Shown piece by piece: positions 7,386-15,992 of a stretch of 64,000 nt of DNA; positions within the stretch are counted from its first letter, which is position 1; each line of letters starts with the position of its first letter. The stretch covers positions 19,727 to 83,726 of the forward strand of contig DXZQ01000011.1 of the NCBI GenBank assembly GCA_019419585.1. The letters are read 5' to 3'. Source of the stretch: Collinsella sp. Its GTDB lineage: Bacteria; Actinomycetota; Coriobacteriia; Coriobacteriales; Coriobacteriaceae. The translations under genes and the position numbers were made by a program. Under the pieces are notes generated by a model. It was not told the DNA's origin. It worked only from the letters and a program-made list of their open reading frames with translations, and searched no databases.

Positions 7386-7904
7386 ATGGGCAATAAACGA
7401 GTCGTAGCCGATTCATCGCGCTGCATTGGGTGTCAAACCTGCATGGCAGCGTGTATCGAGGCACACGACATCCCCGGCAACATTGCCGCGCCGCGTCTGC
7501 GCGTGACGCGTACGTACGAGATCTCCGCACCGGTGGCTTGCCATCACTGCGAGGATGCCCCGTGCGCTAAGGCCTGCCCCACGGGTGCCTTGTTCTTTGA
7601 TCCAAAGAACCATCGCATCGGCGTCAACGAGGACAACTGCATCGGCTGCAAGAGCTGCGTCATGGCCTGCCCCTTTGGCGCCGTGAGCGTGGCGACCACG
7701 CAGGTCCCCGTCTTGATGGGCGACGTGCGCGTGGGTTCGCAGACTAAGAGCTTCGTGCTCAAGTGCGACCTGTGCGTGGACCGTCCCGGCGGTCCGGCGT
7801 GTGCCGAGGCGTGCCCGACTAAGGGCCTCACCCTGGTAGACGAGGAGCGCCTGGCGGAACTGACCGCCGAGCGTGCCCGCGCCACCATCGAAAACGAGGC
7901 GTAG
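7386..7904 (+). CDS. hydN: Four-cluster ferredoxin-like electron carrier of formate hydrogenlyase (HydN)
   Basis: This 172-residue iron-sulfur protein has CxxCxxxC motifs at CIGCQTCMAAC, CHHCEDAPCAKAC, CIGCKSCVMAC and a C-terminal CDLC...ACAEAC, enough for four [4Fe-4S] clusters as in the HydN/HycB/DmsB group. It should carry electrons from formate dehydrogenase-H towards the hydrogenase. ATG 7386 is chosen because it follows GGAGGGAGTG and starts directly before the first cluster. The upstream in-frame extension covers the structured leader and is not family-like. fdhF follows after 76 bases, the same hydN-fdhF pairing as in enterobacteria. Confidence 0.9.
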   Translation: MGNKRVVADSSRCIGCQTCMAACIEAHDIPGNIAAPRLRVTRTYEISAPVACHHCEDAPCAKACPTGALFFDPKNHRIGVNEDNCIGCKSCVMACPFGAVSVATTQVPVLMGDVRVGSQTKSFVLKCDLCVDRPGGPACAEACPTKGLTLVDEERLAELTAERARATIENEA

Positions 7905-7980
7905 GCGGGCGGCTATACAGGCCCGACGATTGTCAAATACGTACCGATTAATCGGTAGCAGAGAAAGGAAGGAGGGTGTC

Positions 7981-10203
7981 ATGGAGAAGCATAAAGTGAT
8001 CTGCCCGTACTGCGGTGCCGGTTGCCAGTTTAACCTCTTGGTCCAAAACGGCCAGGTCGTGGGTACCGAACCGCTCAACGGCATCACCAATCAGGGCGAG
8101 CTGTGCCTTAAGGGCATGAGCGGCTACGACTTCATCAACGACACCAAGATCTTGACTCCTCGCGTACTGCACCCGATGATCCGCCGCACCAAGGGCGCGG
8201 ATCTTGAGCGCGTAAGCTGGGACGAGGCACTGGATTTCACCGCATCTAAGATGCAGGCCATAATTGACGAATATGGTCCTAACGCTGTCATGACCACCGG
8301 CTCTTCGCGAGGCGGCGGCAATGAGGCGAACTACGTCATGCAGAAGTTTACGCGTGCGTGCATCGGCACCCACAGCGTAGACAACTGCGCCCGTACTTGA
8401 CACGGCCCTACTGTCCTCGGTCTGATGGACACGGTTGGTTCAGGTTGCATGTCATGCTCCATCCCCGGTATGGAGGATGCGGGCTGCATTTTCCTCTTCG
8501 GCTATAACCCTGCCGATTCGCACCCCATCGTCGCAAGGCGTATCGTGCGAGCCAAAGAAAAGGGTTGCAAGATCATCGTCGCCGACCCGCGCCATATCGA
8601 AACCGCGCGTATCGCCGATCTCTACCTTCCGATCAAGAACGGTTGCAATGTTGCGTTCCTCAACGCCTTTGCCAACTGTCTGGTCAACGATGGCCTCTAC
8701 GACAAGGAATTCGTCGCCGAGCACACGAACGGCTTTGACGAGTGGTGGGAGACCATCAAGAACTACACTCCCGAATCCGTACAGGACATCACGGGTGTCG
8801 ATCCCGCGCTGATCCACCAAGCTGCCGAGATGTACGCCACGGCGAAGCCTTCTGCCATCATTGGCTGGGGCATGGGCGTATGCCAGCAGAAGCAGAACCT
8901 GAAGACGGTGCACACCATCGCCTCCATCGCCTGCGTTGCCGGCCAGATCGGCAAACCCAATTCCGGCCTCGCGCCCGTGCGCGGTCAGAATAACGTCCAG
9001 GGCTCCTGCGATATGGGCATGCTGCCCAACCTGTACCCTGGCTACCAGAAGGTCACCGACCCGGCTGTGCGTGCCAAGTTTGCCAAGGCTTGGGGCGTGC
9101 CCGAGGAAAAGCTCCCGCTCGAGGAGGGCTATAAGCTCACCGACCTGGGTCACCTGGTCGACGAGGGCAAGGTGCACTGCTTCTACAACTACGGCGAGGA
9201 CCCGGTGCAGACCGAGCCCGATTCGGCCGGTATGCGCAAGACGCTCTCCGAGCTGGATCTGTTCATTTGCCAGGACATCTTTATGACGCAGACGACCATG
9301 CTCGCCGACGTCATCCTGCCTGCCACCTCTTGGGGCGAGCACGAGGGTGTCTTTACCGCATCCGACCGTAGCTTCCAGCACTTTGACGCGGCCGTTCCGC
9401 CCAAGGGCGAGTGCCGTCACGACTGGGAGATCTTCGCGGACCTGTCCACGCGTATGGGATACCCCATGCACTACGACAACACCGAGCAGATCTGGAACGA
9501 GTGCATTAGCCTGTGCCCCAACTTTGTGGGCGCGACCTACGAGAAGATGGCCCCCGAGGGCGGTTACGCCCAGTGGCCGGTCAAGAGCACCGATGTGAAC
9601 GACCATGGCACGGCCGACATGTTCGCCGGTGGCAAGTTCACCACCAAGGACGGCCGCGCCAACCTGATGGCGCATGACTGGGAGGCGCCCTCCGAGCTTC
9701 CCGACGATGAGTACCCGCTCATCCTGTGCACCGTCCGCGAGGTCGGCCACTACAGCTGCCGTTCGATGACCGGCAACTGCAAGACGCTGGCGCTGCTTGC
9801 CGACGAGCCCGGCTTTGTCCGTATGAATCCCGCGGATGCCCAGGCGCGCGGTATCAAGAACGGCGACATCGTCTCGATTCACAGCCGCCGCGGCCAGGTA
9901 TACAGCCGCGCCGACGTGAGCGACCGTATCAACAAGGGCACGGTCTATATGACCTACCAGTGGTGGATCGGCAAGTGCAACGAGCTGACCATGCATAAGG
10001 TCGACCCGGTCTCGCACACGCCCGAGGACAAGTTCTCCGCCTGCCAGGTCGACGCCATTGCCGACCAGGTCTGGGCCGAGGGCGAGGTCGAGCGTCAGTA
10101 CACCGAGCTCAAGCAGGCTCTGGTGGACGCCGCCGCTCCCCAGGACGTTGAGCCCGGCGCCGCCAAGTTCGACGACGAGACGCACGTGAATCAAATCGTG
10201 TAG
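7981..10203 (+). CDS. fdhF: Formate dehydrogenase H, selenocysteine-containing (Sec140)
   Basis: This is the catalytic subunit that oxidises formate to CO2 in formate hydrogenlyase, using bis-MGD molybdenum (or tungsten), one [4Fe-4S] cluster and Sec. The frame is continuous from ATG 7981 (ribosome site GGAGG) to the stop at 10203 if the UGA at 8398-8400 is read as Sec, giving 740 residues. The UGA is codon 140, and cluster cysteines 8, 11, 15 and 42 and Lys44 all fall at the E. coli FdhF numbers, with His141 right after the Sec. Other landmarks are NPADSHPIVARR, GWGMGVCQQ, PVRGQNNVQGSCDMG and the C-terminal TVREVGHYSCRSMTG. No signal peptide is present, so it works in the cytoplasm. A conventional ORF caller would split it into two pieces. 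Confidence 0.98.
8398..8431 (+). promoter_or_regulatory. Bacterial SECIS element of fdhF
   Basis: After the UGA at 8398-8400, bases 8412-8418 pair with 8424-8431: UGUCC with GGACA and UC with GA, leaving one unpaired U at 8426. The apical loop is GGUCU (8419-8423). The loop begins 18 bases after the UGA and has the same loop sequence and spacing as the E. coli fdhF SECIS, which SelB binds. Confidence 0.93.
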
Positions 10204-10224
10204 TCCCGTTCTCGTTGGCTTTTT

Positions 10225-10267
10225 GGGCCGGGCGTCCCGTACGTTCGGGAGCCCGGCCCGTTATTTT
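10225..10267 (+). terminator. Terminator or attenuator between fdhF and hyfA
   Basis: A 9-bp GC stem (10225-10233 GGGCCGGGC with 10251-10259 GCCCGGCCC) is extended inside by TCCCG with CGGGA and followed by GTTATTTT. It could end or dampen hydN-fdhF transcription before the hyf genes, setting the ratio of the two modules. Confidence 0.75.
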
Positions 10268-10281
10268 GAAAGGAAGTGGGG

Positions 10282-10899
10282 ATGAACCGCTTCATCGACA
10301 TCAACCCGGAGAGGTGCATCGGCTGCGGAACATGTCAGTCCGCCTGTGCCGACGCCCACCGGATGCAGGGTCTTCAGGATACGCCGCGCCTGGCGCTCGT
10401 GAAGACCGGCGGTATTTCGGCCGCCCTTGCCTGCCACCATTGCGAGGGTGCCCCCTGCGCCGAGGTCTGCCCGGTGAATGCCATCGAGCACGATGGCGAC
10501 CGCATCCACGTCAAGGAGCAGGAGTGCATCGGGTGCAGGCTGTGCGCCATCGCGTGCCCCTTCGGAGCCATCCATCCCGATGGCACGTCTATCGCCGGTG
10601 TCGCAGGCATGTGCGACCCGACGCCTTCGTATCCCAAGTCCCTGAGCAGCCTGCTTACGTGGGCTCCCGGCCAGTACACCTGCGCTGTCAAGTGCGACCT
10701 GTGCGCCTTCGATCCGGACGGCCCGCACTGTGTGGCGGCGTGCCCCACCAAGGCGCTGACCGTCATGGGCGGCGCGGCCGATCGCGAGCTCGACGAGGCC
10801 AAGCGCCTGCGCTCGATCGAAAACGGTCCGGCTGTCGACGTCACCGCTGTGGCCCAGGGCCTGTCCGAGAAAGCAGAAGGGAGCGTAAACAATGGATAG
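10282..10899 (+). CDS. hyfA: Hydrogenase-4 iron-sulfur subunit A (HyfA/HycB-like)
   Basis: This 205-residue protein has four cysteine motifs for [4Fe-4S] clusters: CIGCGTCQSAC, CHHCEGAPCAEVC, CIGCRLCAIAC and CDLC...CVAAC. It is a paralogue of HydN but longer, with an insertion of about 25 residues before the last motif and a longer tail. It should link FdhF to the hydrogenase arm. ATG 10282 follows AAAGGAAGTGGGG; a GTG at 10276 is possible. The stop overlaps the hyfB start by 8 bases, so it opens the long hyf operon. Confidence 0.9.
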   Translation: MNRFIDINPERCIGCGTCQSACADAHRMQGLQDTPRLALVKTGGISAALACHHCEGAPCAEVCPVNAIEHDGDRIHVKEQECIGCRLCAIACPFGAIHPDGTSIAGVAGMCDPTPSYPKSLSSLLTWAPGQYTCAVKCDLCAFDPDGPHCVAACPTKALTVMGGAADRELDEAKRLRSIENGPAVDVTAVAQGLSEKAEGSVNNG

Positions 10900-12910
10900 C
10901 ATGACGCTGTTTATCGCATCGCTTGCCGTCTCGTGCATCGGTGCGCTCGCCTCGGTTCTGCTGATCAAAGCCGATAACGCCGCCAAGACCGCCGGCTGCC
11001 TTGTCGGCGCCGTCGCCGCGGTGCTTTCGTTTGTGGCCGGTATCCAGGCCGTGCTGGGCGATGTCACGTCGGTCGACACCATCGTGTTCTTCCCGTTTGC
11101 CCATTTCCAGCTGCTGCTCAATCAGCTGTCCGGCCTGTTCGTGGCGCTCATCTCGGTGCTCGCGTTTGCCGGTTCGATCTACGGTCTCAACTACTTTGAT
11201 GAGTACCCGGGCAAAAAGGGCCGCGCCGGCTTCTTCTTTAACACCTTCGTGGCGTCCATGATGCTCGTCATCACCGCCGACAACGTGTTTTGGTTCCTGG
11301 TCGCCTTTGAGCTCATATCGCTGACCTCTTACTTCTTGGTTGTGATCGAGGAGAACGAGAACTCCATCCATGGCGGTTGGCTCTACTTTGTGATCGCGCA
11401 CGTGGGCTTTGTGCTCATCATGGCGAGCTTCCTCACCATGACCAACTTCGCCGGCGGCTCGTTTGCCTTTGCGGATTTCCGCGCCACGCAGTTTAGCCCC
11501 GCGGTCGCATCCGTGTGCTTCGTGCTCGCCTTCTTTGGCTTTGGCGCCAAGGCCGGTATCATCCCGCTGCACGGCTGGCTGCCCAAGGCACATCCCGAGG
11601 CGCCGTCTAACGTGAGTGCCCTCATGTCCGGCGGCATGATCAAGATCGGTATCTTCGGCATCCTCAAGGTTGGTCTCGACCTGCTCTCCGCCTCGGGCGT
11701 TCAGGTCTGGTGGGGCCTTATGGTCATGGTCTTCGGTGCGATCTCGTCGGTCCTCGGCGTGGCGTTCGCCCTGCAGGAGCATGACATCAAGCGCCTGCTT
11801 GCCTATCACTCCGTCGAGAACATCGGCATCATTCTGCTCGGCGTCGGCGCCTCCATGGCCGCCATGGCGCTCAATTCGGTCGGCATCGCCGTCATGGCTC
11901 TGATGGCCGCCCTCTACCACACGTTTAACCACGCGATGTTTAAGGGCGAGCTGTTCTTGGGCGCCGGTGCGCTGCTGTACTCCACGGGTACGCGCAATAT
12001 GGAGAAGATGGGCGGCCTGTTCCGTCGTATGCCGGCAACGGCCATCTGCTTCCTCGTCGGCGCGCTTGCCATCTCGGCCATCCCGCCCTTCAACGGCTTT
12101 GTGTCCGAGTGGTTTACCTACCAGTCGCTCTTTAACGCCGCCATGCAGGGCGACAAGGCCGTCATGATCGTGGCCGTGTTCGCTGCCGTCGCGCTTGCCA
12201 TTACCGGCGCTCTGGCCGTCACGTGCTTCGTCAAGGCCTATGGCGTCTCCTTTGCCTCCGCGCCCCGCTCCGAGGCCGCGGCCAATGCCAAGGAGGTTCC
12301 CGCCCCTATGGTGTTTGCACAGGGCCTGCTCGCGGCCATCTGCGTCGTGCTGGGCATTGGCGCTCCCGTGATCGCGCCCGTTCTGGTCGACGTCGCCGCG
12401 TCCGTGCTGCATCCGTACGGCGGCGTGTTTGCCGCCGAGGGCATGGAGCTCATGAACCAGTACTCCGGCGCTGCCACCTCCACGCCTGCGATCGCCATTG
12501 CGCTCGTGGTGCTCGTCGGCCTTGCCTGCGGTTATCGCAAACTCAAGACCGTCGGCAAGGTGCAGAAGTCCCAGCCGTGGGCATGCGGCTATGCTCCCAA
12601 CGAGCATATGCCCGTCGTGGCCACGACCTTTGCCTCCGAGGTTTCCTGGTTTATGCAGCCGCTCTACACGCTGCGCGACCGCTGCACGGCCGTCTGCTGG
12701 TCCATCGCGCACTTCTTCCAGAAGCTCACCGGTGTGGCCGAGGCTGTGGAGCCCGTACCCGACAAGGTTCTCGTCGATGCCCCGCATAAGGGTGTCGAGA
12801 AGCTCGCCGACCTCGCGACTAAGCTCGAGGGCGGCAACTACAGCATCTATATCTGCTACATCGTCGCGGCACTCGTGGTGTTCCTCGTGCTCGCCGTGCA
12901 AATGGGTTAA
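10892..12910 (+). CDS. hyfB: Hydrogenase-4 membrane subunit B (antiporter-like, NuoL/HycC family)
   Basis: This 672-residue polytopic protein of the Mrp antiporter/NuoL family has about 15 hydrophobic segments. It includes the conserved proton-channel regions FELISLTSYFLV (glutamate in TM5), GAKAGIIPLHGWLPKAHPEAPSNVSALMSGGMIK (lysine and histidine helix) and AYHSVENIGIILLG. It is an ion-translocating membrane subunit of the Hyf complex. Length and motifs match HyfB/HycC. It overlaps hyfA and is followed after 12 bases by hyfC. Confidence 0.93.
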   Translation: MDSMTLFIASLAVSCIGALASVLLIKADNAAKTAGCLVGAVAAVLSFVAGIQAVLGDVTSVDTIVFFPFAHFQLLLNQLSGLFVALISVLAFAGSIYGLNYFDEYPGKKGRAGFFFNTFVASMMLVITADNVFWFLVAFELISLTSYFLVVIEENENSIHGGWLYFVIAHVGFVLIMASFLTMTNFAGGSFAFADFRATQFSPAVASVCFVLAFFGFGAKAGIIPLHGWLPKAHPEAPSNVSALMSGGMIKIGIFGILKVGLDLLSASGVQVWWGLMVMVFGAISSVLGVAFALQEHDIKRLLAYHSVENIGIILLGVGASMAAMALNSVGIAVMALMAALYHTFNHAMFKGELFLGAGALLYSTGTRNMEKMGGLFRRMPATAICFLVGALAISAIPPFNGFVSEWFTYQSLFNAAMQGDKAVMIVAVFAAVALAITGALAVTCFVKAYGVSFASAPRSEAAANAKEVPAPMVFAQGLLAAICVVLGIGAPVIAPVLVDVAASVLHPYGGVFAAEGMELMNQYSGAATSTPAIAIALVVLVGLACGYRKLKTVGKVQKSQPWACGYAPNEHMPVVATTFASEVSWFMQPLYTLRDRCTAVCWSIAHFFQKLTGVAEAVEPVPDKVLVDAPHKGVEKLADLATKLEGGNYSIYICYIVAALVVFLVLAVQMG

Positions 12911-12922
12911 GGAGGGGAGAGC

Positions 12923-13849
12923 ATGAACAACATCGTACTTGCCGTTCTGCAGGGCGTGGTCGTCATGGCCGTCGCGCCGTTCTTCTCCGGTCTCGGCCGC
13001 GTGATTCGCGCCAAGATGCACAACCGTCGCGGCCCCAGCATCATGCAGGACTACCGCGACCTGGCCAAGCTCTTTGCGCGCCCCGAGTCCCAGAGCGAGG
13101 ACGCGAGCTTTGCGCTGCGCATTATGCCGCCGCTGTTCTTTGCCGTCGCCTTTATGCTTGCGATGGGCTTGCCGCTCTTTACGGCACAAAGCCCCATCCC
13201 GGTCTTTGGTGACGCCATCACCATTATGTACAGCCTGGCGCTCGCCCGCTTCTTCTTCGCCCTCTGCGGTGTGGATTCGTCCAACGCCTACGCCGGTATC
13301 GGCGGCGTTCGAGAGCTGCTCATGAGCGTGCTCATCGAGCCGTCCATGCTGCTGGCGCTGTTTGCCGCCGCCCTGGTGTGCGGCTCTACCGACATCGCCA
13401 CCATGGGCCAGCACATCATGACGGGCGCCATCGACGCGCCGGTCGCCGTGATCCTCGCCGGCATCGCCTTTGCGATTGCCTGCTACATGGAGCTCGGTAA
13501 GCTGCCGTTTGATCAGGCCGAGGCCGAGCAGGAGCTTCAGGAAGGCCCGCTCGCCGAGCTTTCCGGCCCATCGCTTGCGATGGCCAAGCTTGCCATGTCC
13601 ATGAAGCAGGTCCTGGTCGTCGCCTGGTTCTGCGCGATCTTCGTCCCCTGGGGCGAGCCCGCGACCGTGGGCACCGCCGCCGTTCTGGGCGCGGTCATCT
13701 TCCTGGTGAAGTGCCTGATCGACTTTGTCGTATGCGGCGTGATCGAGAACTCTTGCTCGCGTTCGCGTTTTAAGGTGCTTGGCAATCAGACCTGGGCCGT
13801 CGTGGGCATCGCCGTTCTGGCGTTTGTCTTCGTGGTCGTCGGCGTGTAG
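12923..13849 (+). CDS. hyfC: Hydrogenase-4 membrane subunit C (NuoH/HycD family)
   Basis: This 308-residue membrane protein is homologous to complex I subunit NuoH. It has the charged loop RRGPSIMQDYRDLAKLF, the GVDSSNAYAGIGGVRELL segment and the signature KLPFDQAEAEQEL with conserved acidic residues. It anchors the peripheral [NiFe] module to the membrane and forms part of the proton path at the junction. ATG 12923 follows GGAGGGGAG. It is nested in the uninterrupted hyf operon. Confidence 0.93.
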   Translation: MNNIVLAVLQGVVVMAVAPFFSGLGRVIRAKMHNRRGPSIMQDYRDLAKLFARPESQSEDASFALRIMPPLFFAVAFMLAMGLPLFTAQSPIPVFGDAITIMYSLALARFFFALCGVDSSNAYAGIGGVRELLMSVLIEPSMLLALFAAALVCGSTDIATMGQHIMTGAIDAPVAVILAGIAFAIACYMELGKLPFDQAEAEQELQEGPLAELSGPSLAMAKLAMSMKQVLVVAWFCAIFVPWGEPATVGTAAVLGAVIFLVKCLIDFVVCGVIENSCSRSRFKVLGNQTWAVVGIAVLAFVFVVVGV

Positions 13850-13864
13850 GAGAAGGGAGAAACA

Positions 13865-15322
13865 ATGTCATCTGCAGTCAGTCTGTCCCTTCTCGGCTTG
13901 GTCGCTATCGCGGCCCCGATGGTGGCCTCGGTGCTCGTCGCCCTGTTCCCCCGTCCGTACGCCAAGTGGTTCAGCGTTTTGGGTGCCGCCGTCTCGACGG
14001 TCTGCACCATCGCCCTCGCCGCGAATTTCGCCGGCGCCGGCATGCCCGACACGCAGGTCCCCCTGATCTCGTTTGGGCAGACCCTTGTCATGGGATTCAC
14101 TTTCGATCGCATGAGCACGCTGCTCGCGCCCGCCTTTGTGGGTATCGGCCTGCTTGTCGTGATCTATTCGATTCCCTATATGAGCGAGAATAACCGTGAG
14201 CATCCCGATGCGCCGCGTCGTCGCTTCTACGCGTATCTCGCGACCTTCATCGGTGCCATGGCCGGCCTCGTGTATAGCTCGACCCTTTTGGGCCAGCTCG
14301 TGTTCTTTGAGATCACGGGTGCGTGCTCTTGGGGCCTCATTAGCTACTACATGTCGCCTACGGCCAAGAAGGCCGGCATGAAGGCCCTGATCATCACGCA
14401 TATCGGTGCGCTCGGCCTGTATCTGGGCGCCGCCATCGTGTTTGCCCACACCGGCACCTTCGCCATTACCGCGATTGCCGGCCTCGACGCCAAGCTCAAG
14501 GCTATCGTCCTTTTGTTCGTGCTGTTTGCGGCCTGGGCCAAGTCCGCACAGGTTCCCATGTACATGTGGCTTCCTTCGGCCATGGAGGCGCCGACGCCTG
14601 TTTCGGCCTACCTGCATGGCGCCTCGATGGTCAAGGTCGGCGTGTGCGTGTTCGCGCGTGCGCTCGTCTCTGCCGGCGAGGTTCCCGAGATCGTGGGCTG
14701 GGTTGCCATTATCGACGCCATGGTCACGATGCTCTTTGGTTTCCTTATGTACCTGCCGCAAAAGGACATGAAGCGCCTGCTGGCCTTCTCCACGATTGCC
14801 CAGCTCTCCTATGTGTTCTTTGGTCTGGGCCTTTCGGTCTTTGGCAGCCAGCTGGCCTTTGATGGCGCTGTGTGCCACATCTTTAACCACGCTTTCGCCA
14901 AGACGCTGTTCTTCCTGATCGCCGGTTCGTTCTCCTTTACGCTCGGCACGCGTATGCTGCCCAAGCTTCGCGGCATCGTAAAGAAGTACCCGATCTCGGG
15001 CGTGGGCTTTGGTGTCGCGGCACTCGCCATTGCCGGCGTGCCGCCCATGAACACGTTCTTCTCGAAGTTCCAGATCATCGCCGGCGGCTTTTCTGTGGGT
15101 GCCGGCAACGTCGCGATTCTGGTACTCGTGTGCATCATGGTTGCCGAGACCGTCGCCACCTTTGCCTGGTTCCTTAAGTGGATGGGCTATTGCCTGCCCG
15201 GCGAGCCGAGCGAAGAGGTCGCTGCGGGAGCCCCGCTTCCCCGCGCGATGGCGTTCGTGTTCATCGTGCTCATCATCATGGTCATCGTCAGCGGCCCGCT
15301 TTCGGCCAGCTGGATCGGTTAG
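13865..15322 (+). CDS. hyfD: Hydrogenase-4 membrane subunit D (NuoL/M/N-like)
   Basis: This 485-residue antiporter-like protein has about 14 membrane segments. Signature regions are FFEITGACSWGLISYYM, AAWAKSAQVPMYMWLPSAMEAPTPVSAYLHGASMVKVGV and LLAFSTIAQLSYVFFG. Together with HyfB and HyfF it gives the complex three NuoL/M/N-type proteins. E. coli FHL-1 (Hyc) has only one, and this is the main reason to call the complex FHL-2/Hyf type. It follows hyfC after 15 bases with ribosome site GGAGAAGGGAG. Confidence 0.92.
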   Translation: MSSAVSLSLLGLVAIAAPMVASVLVALFPRPYAKWFSVLGAAVSTVCTIALAANFAGAGMPDTQVPLISFGQTLVMGFTFDRMSTLLAPAFVGIGLLVVIYSIPYMSENNREHPDAPRRRFYAYLATFIGAMAGLVYSSTLLGQLVFFEITGACSWGLISYYMSPTAKKAGMKALIITHIGALGLYLGAAIVFAHTGTFAITAIAGLDAKLKAIVLLFVLFAAWAKSAQVPMYMWLPSAMEAPTPVSAYLHGASMVKVGVCVFARALVSAGEVPEIVGWVAIIDAMVTMLFGFLMYLPQKDMKRLLAFSTIAQLSYVFFGLGLSVFGSQLAFDGAVCHIFNHAFAKTLFFLIAGSFSFTLGTRMLPKLRGIVKKYPISGVGFGVAALAIAGVPPMNTFFSKFQIIAGGFSVGAGNVAILVLVCIMVAETVATFAWFLKWMGYCLPGEPSEEVAAGAPLPRAMAFVFIVLIIMVIVSGPLSASWIG

Positions 15323-15335
15323 GAGGTAGAACGAC

Positions 15336-15989
15336 ATGGGTTATTCGATCGTCAACATCCTTGGCGGCCTTCTGATCGTCACGTCCACCATGGTGGTCGT
15401 CTCAAAGAACATCAAGCACGCCATTCGCTGGTATGCGGTGCAGTCGCTGGTGCTCGTGGGACTGCTCGCTACGCTCGGTGCCACTACCGGTGCGCAGGAG
15501 CTGCTTATGTGGGCCGGATCTGCCTTTATCACCAAGGTCGTCCTGGTTCCCTATATCCTCAACCGTGCGTACAAGAAGATGGGCGAGCCGAGCGACGCAT
15601 CGCTCAAGGCCGGCCTTAAGCCCGCGTGGGCCATCTGCATCATCGCCGTCGAGGTCGCGATTTGCTTTGCCGTCGTGACGCAGATCAGCCTGCCCACGGC
15701 CGAGGTCGCTACGCCTGCGCTCGCTATTAGCTTCGCTCACTTCTTTGTGGGCCTCACCTGCATCATCTCGCAGCGCAACATCATGAAGCAGATCTTTGGA
15801 TACTGCCTTATGGAAAACGGCAGCCACGTGACGCTCGCGCTTTTGGCCCCCACCGCTCCCGAGATCATCGAGATCGGTATTGCCACCGACGCCATCTTTG
15901 CCGTCATCATCATGTCCATCGTCGTGCGTCGCATTTGGGACGACTCCCACTCGCTCGATGCGCGCGACCTGTCCGAGCTGAGGGGGTAG
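15336..15989 (+). CDS. hyfE: Hydrogenase-4 membrane subunit E (NuoK-like)
   Basis: This 217-residue hydrophobic protein has about six membrane segments and resembles HyfE, which contains a NuoK-like core. QSLVLVGLLATL, LMWAGSAFITKVVLVPYIL and GYCLMENGSHVTLALLAP are typical, the last with a conserved glutamate. It probably forms a proton path next to HyfC. ATG 15336 follows GGAGGTAGAACG, and the gene lies between hyfD and hyfF with short spacers. Confidence 0.9.
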   Translation: MGYSIVNILGGLLIVTSTMVVVSKNIKHAIRWYAVQSLVLVGLLATLGATTGAQELLMWAGSAFITKVVLVPYILNRAYKKMGEPSDASLKAGLKPAWAICIIAVEVAICFAVVTQISLPTAEVATPALAISFAHFFVGLTCIISQRNIMKQIFGYCLMENGSHVTLALLAPTAPEIIEIGIATDAIFAVIIMSIVVRRIWDDSHSLDARDLSELRG

Positions 15990-15992
15990 TCC

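Noticed and set aside
8398..8400. Stop codon or frameshift splitting fdhF into two genes
   Set aside because: The UGA sits at the E. coli Sec140 position, a perfect SECIS follows, and both halves are in the same frame.
10841..13414. 857-codon minus-strand open frame opposite hyfB and hyfC
   Set aside because: Shadow of GC-rich codons in the opposite strand; low-complexity composition and no recognisable family.
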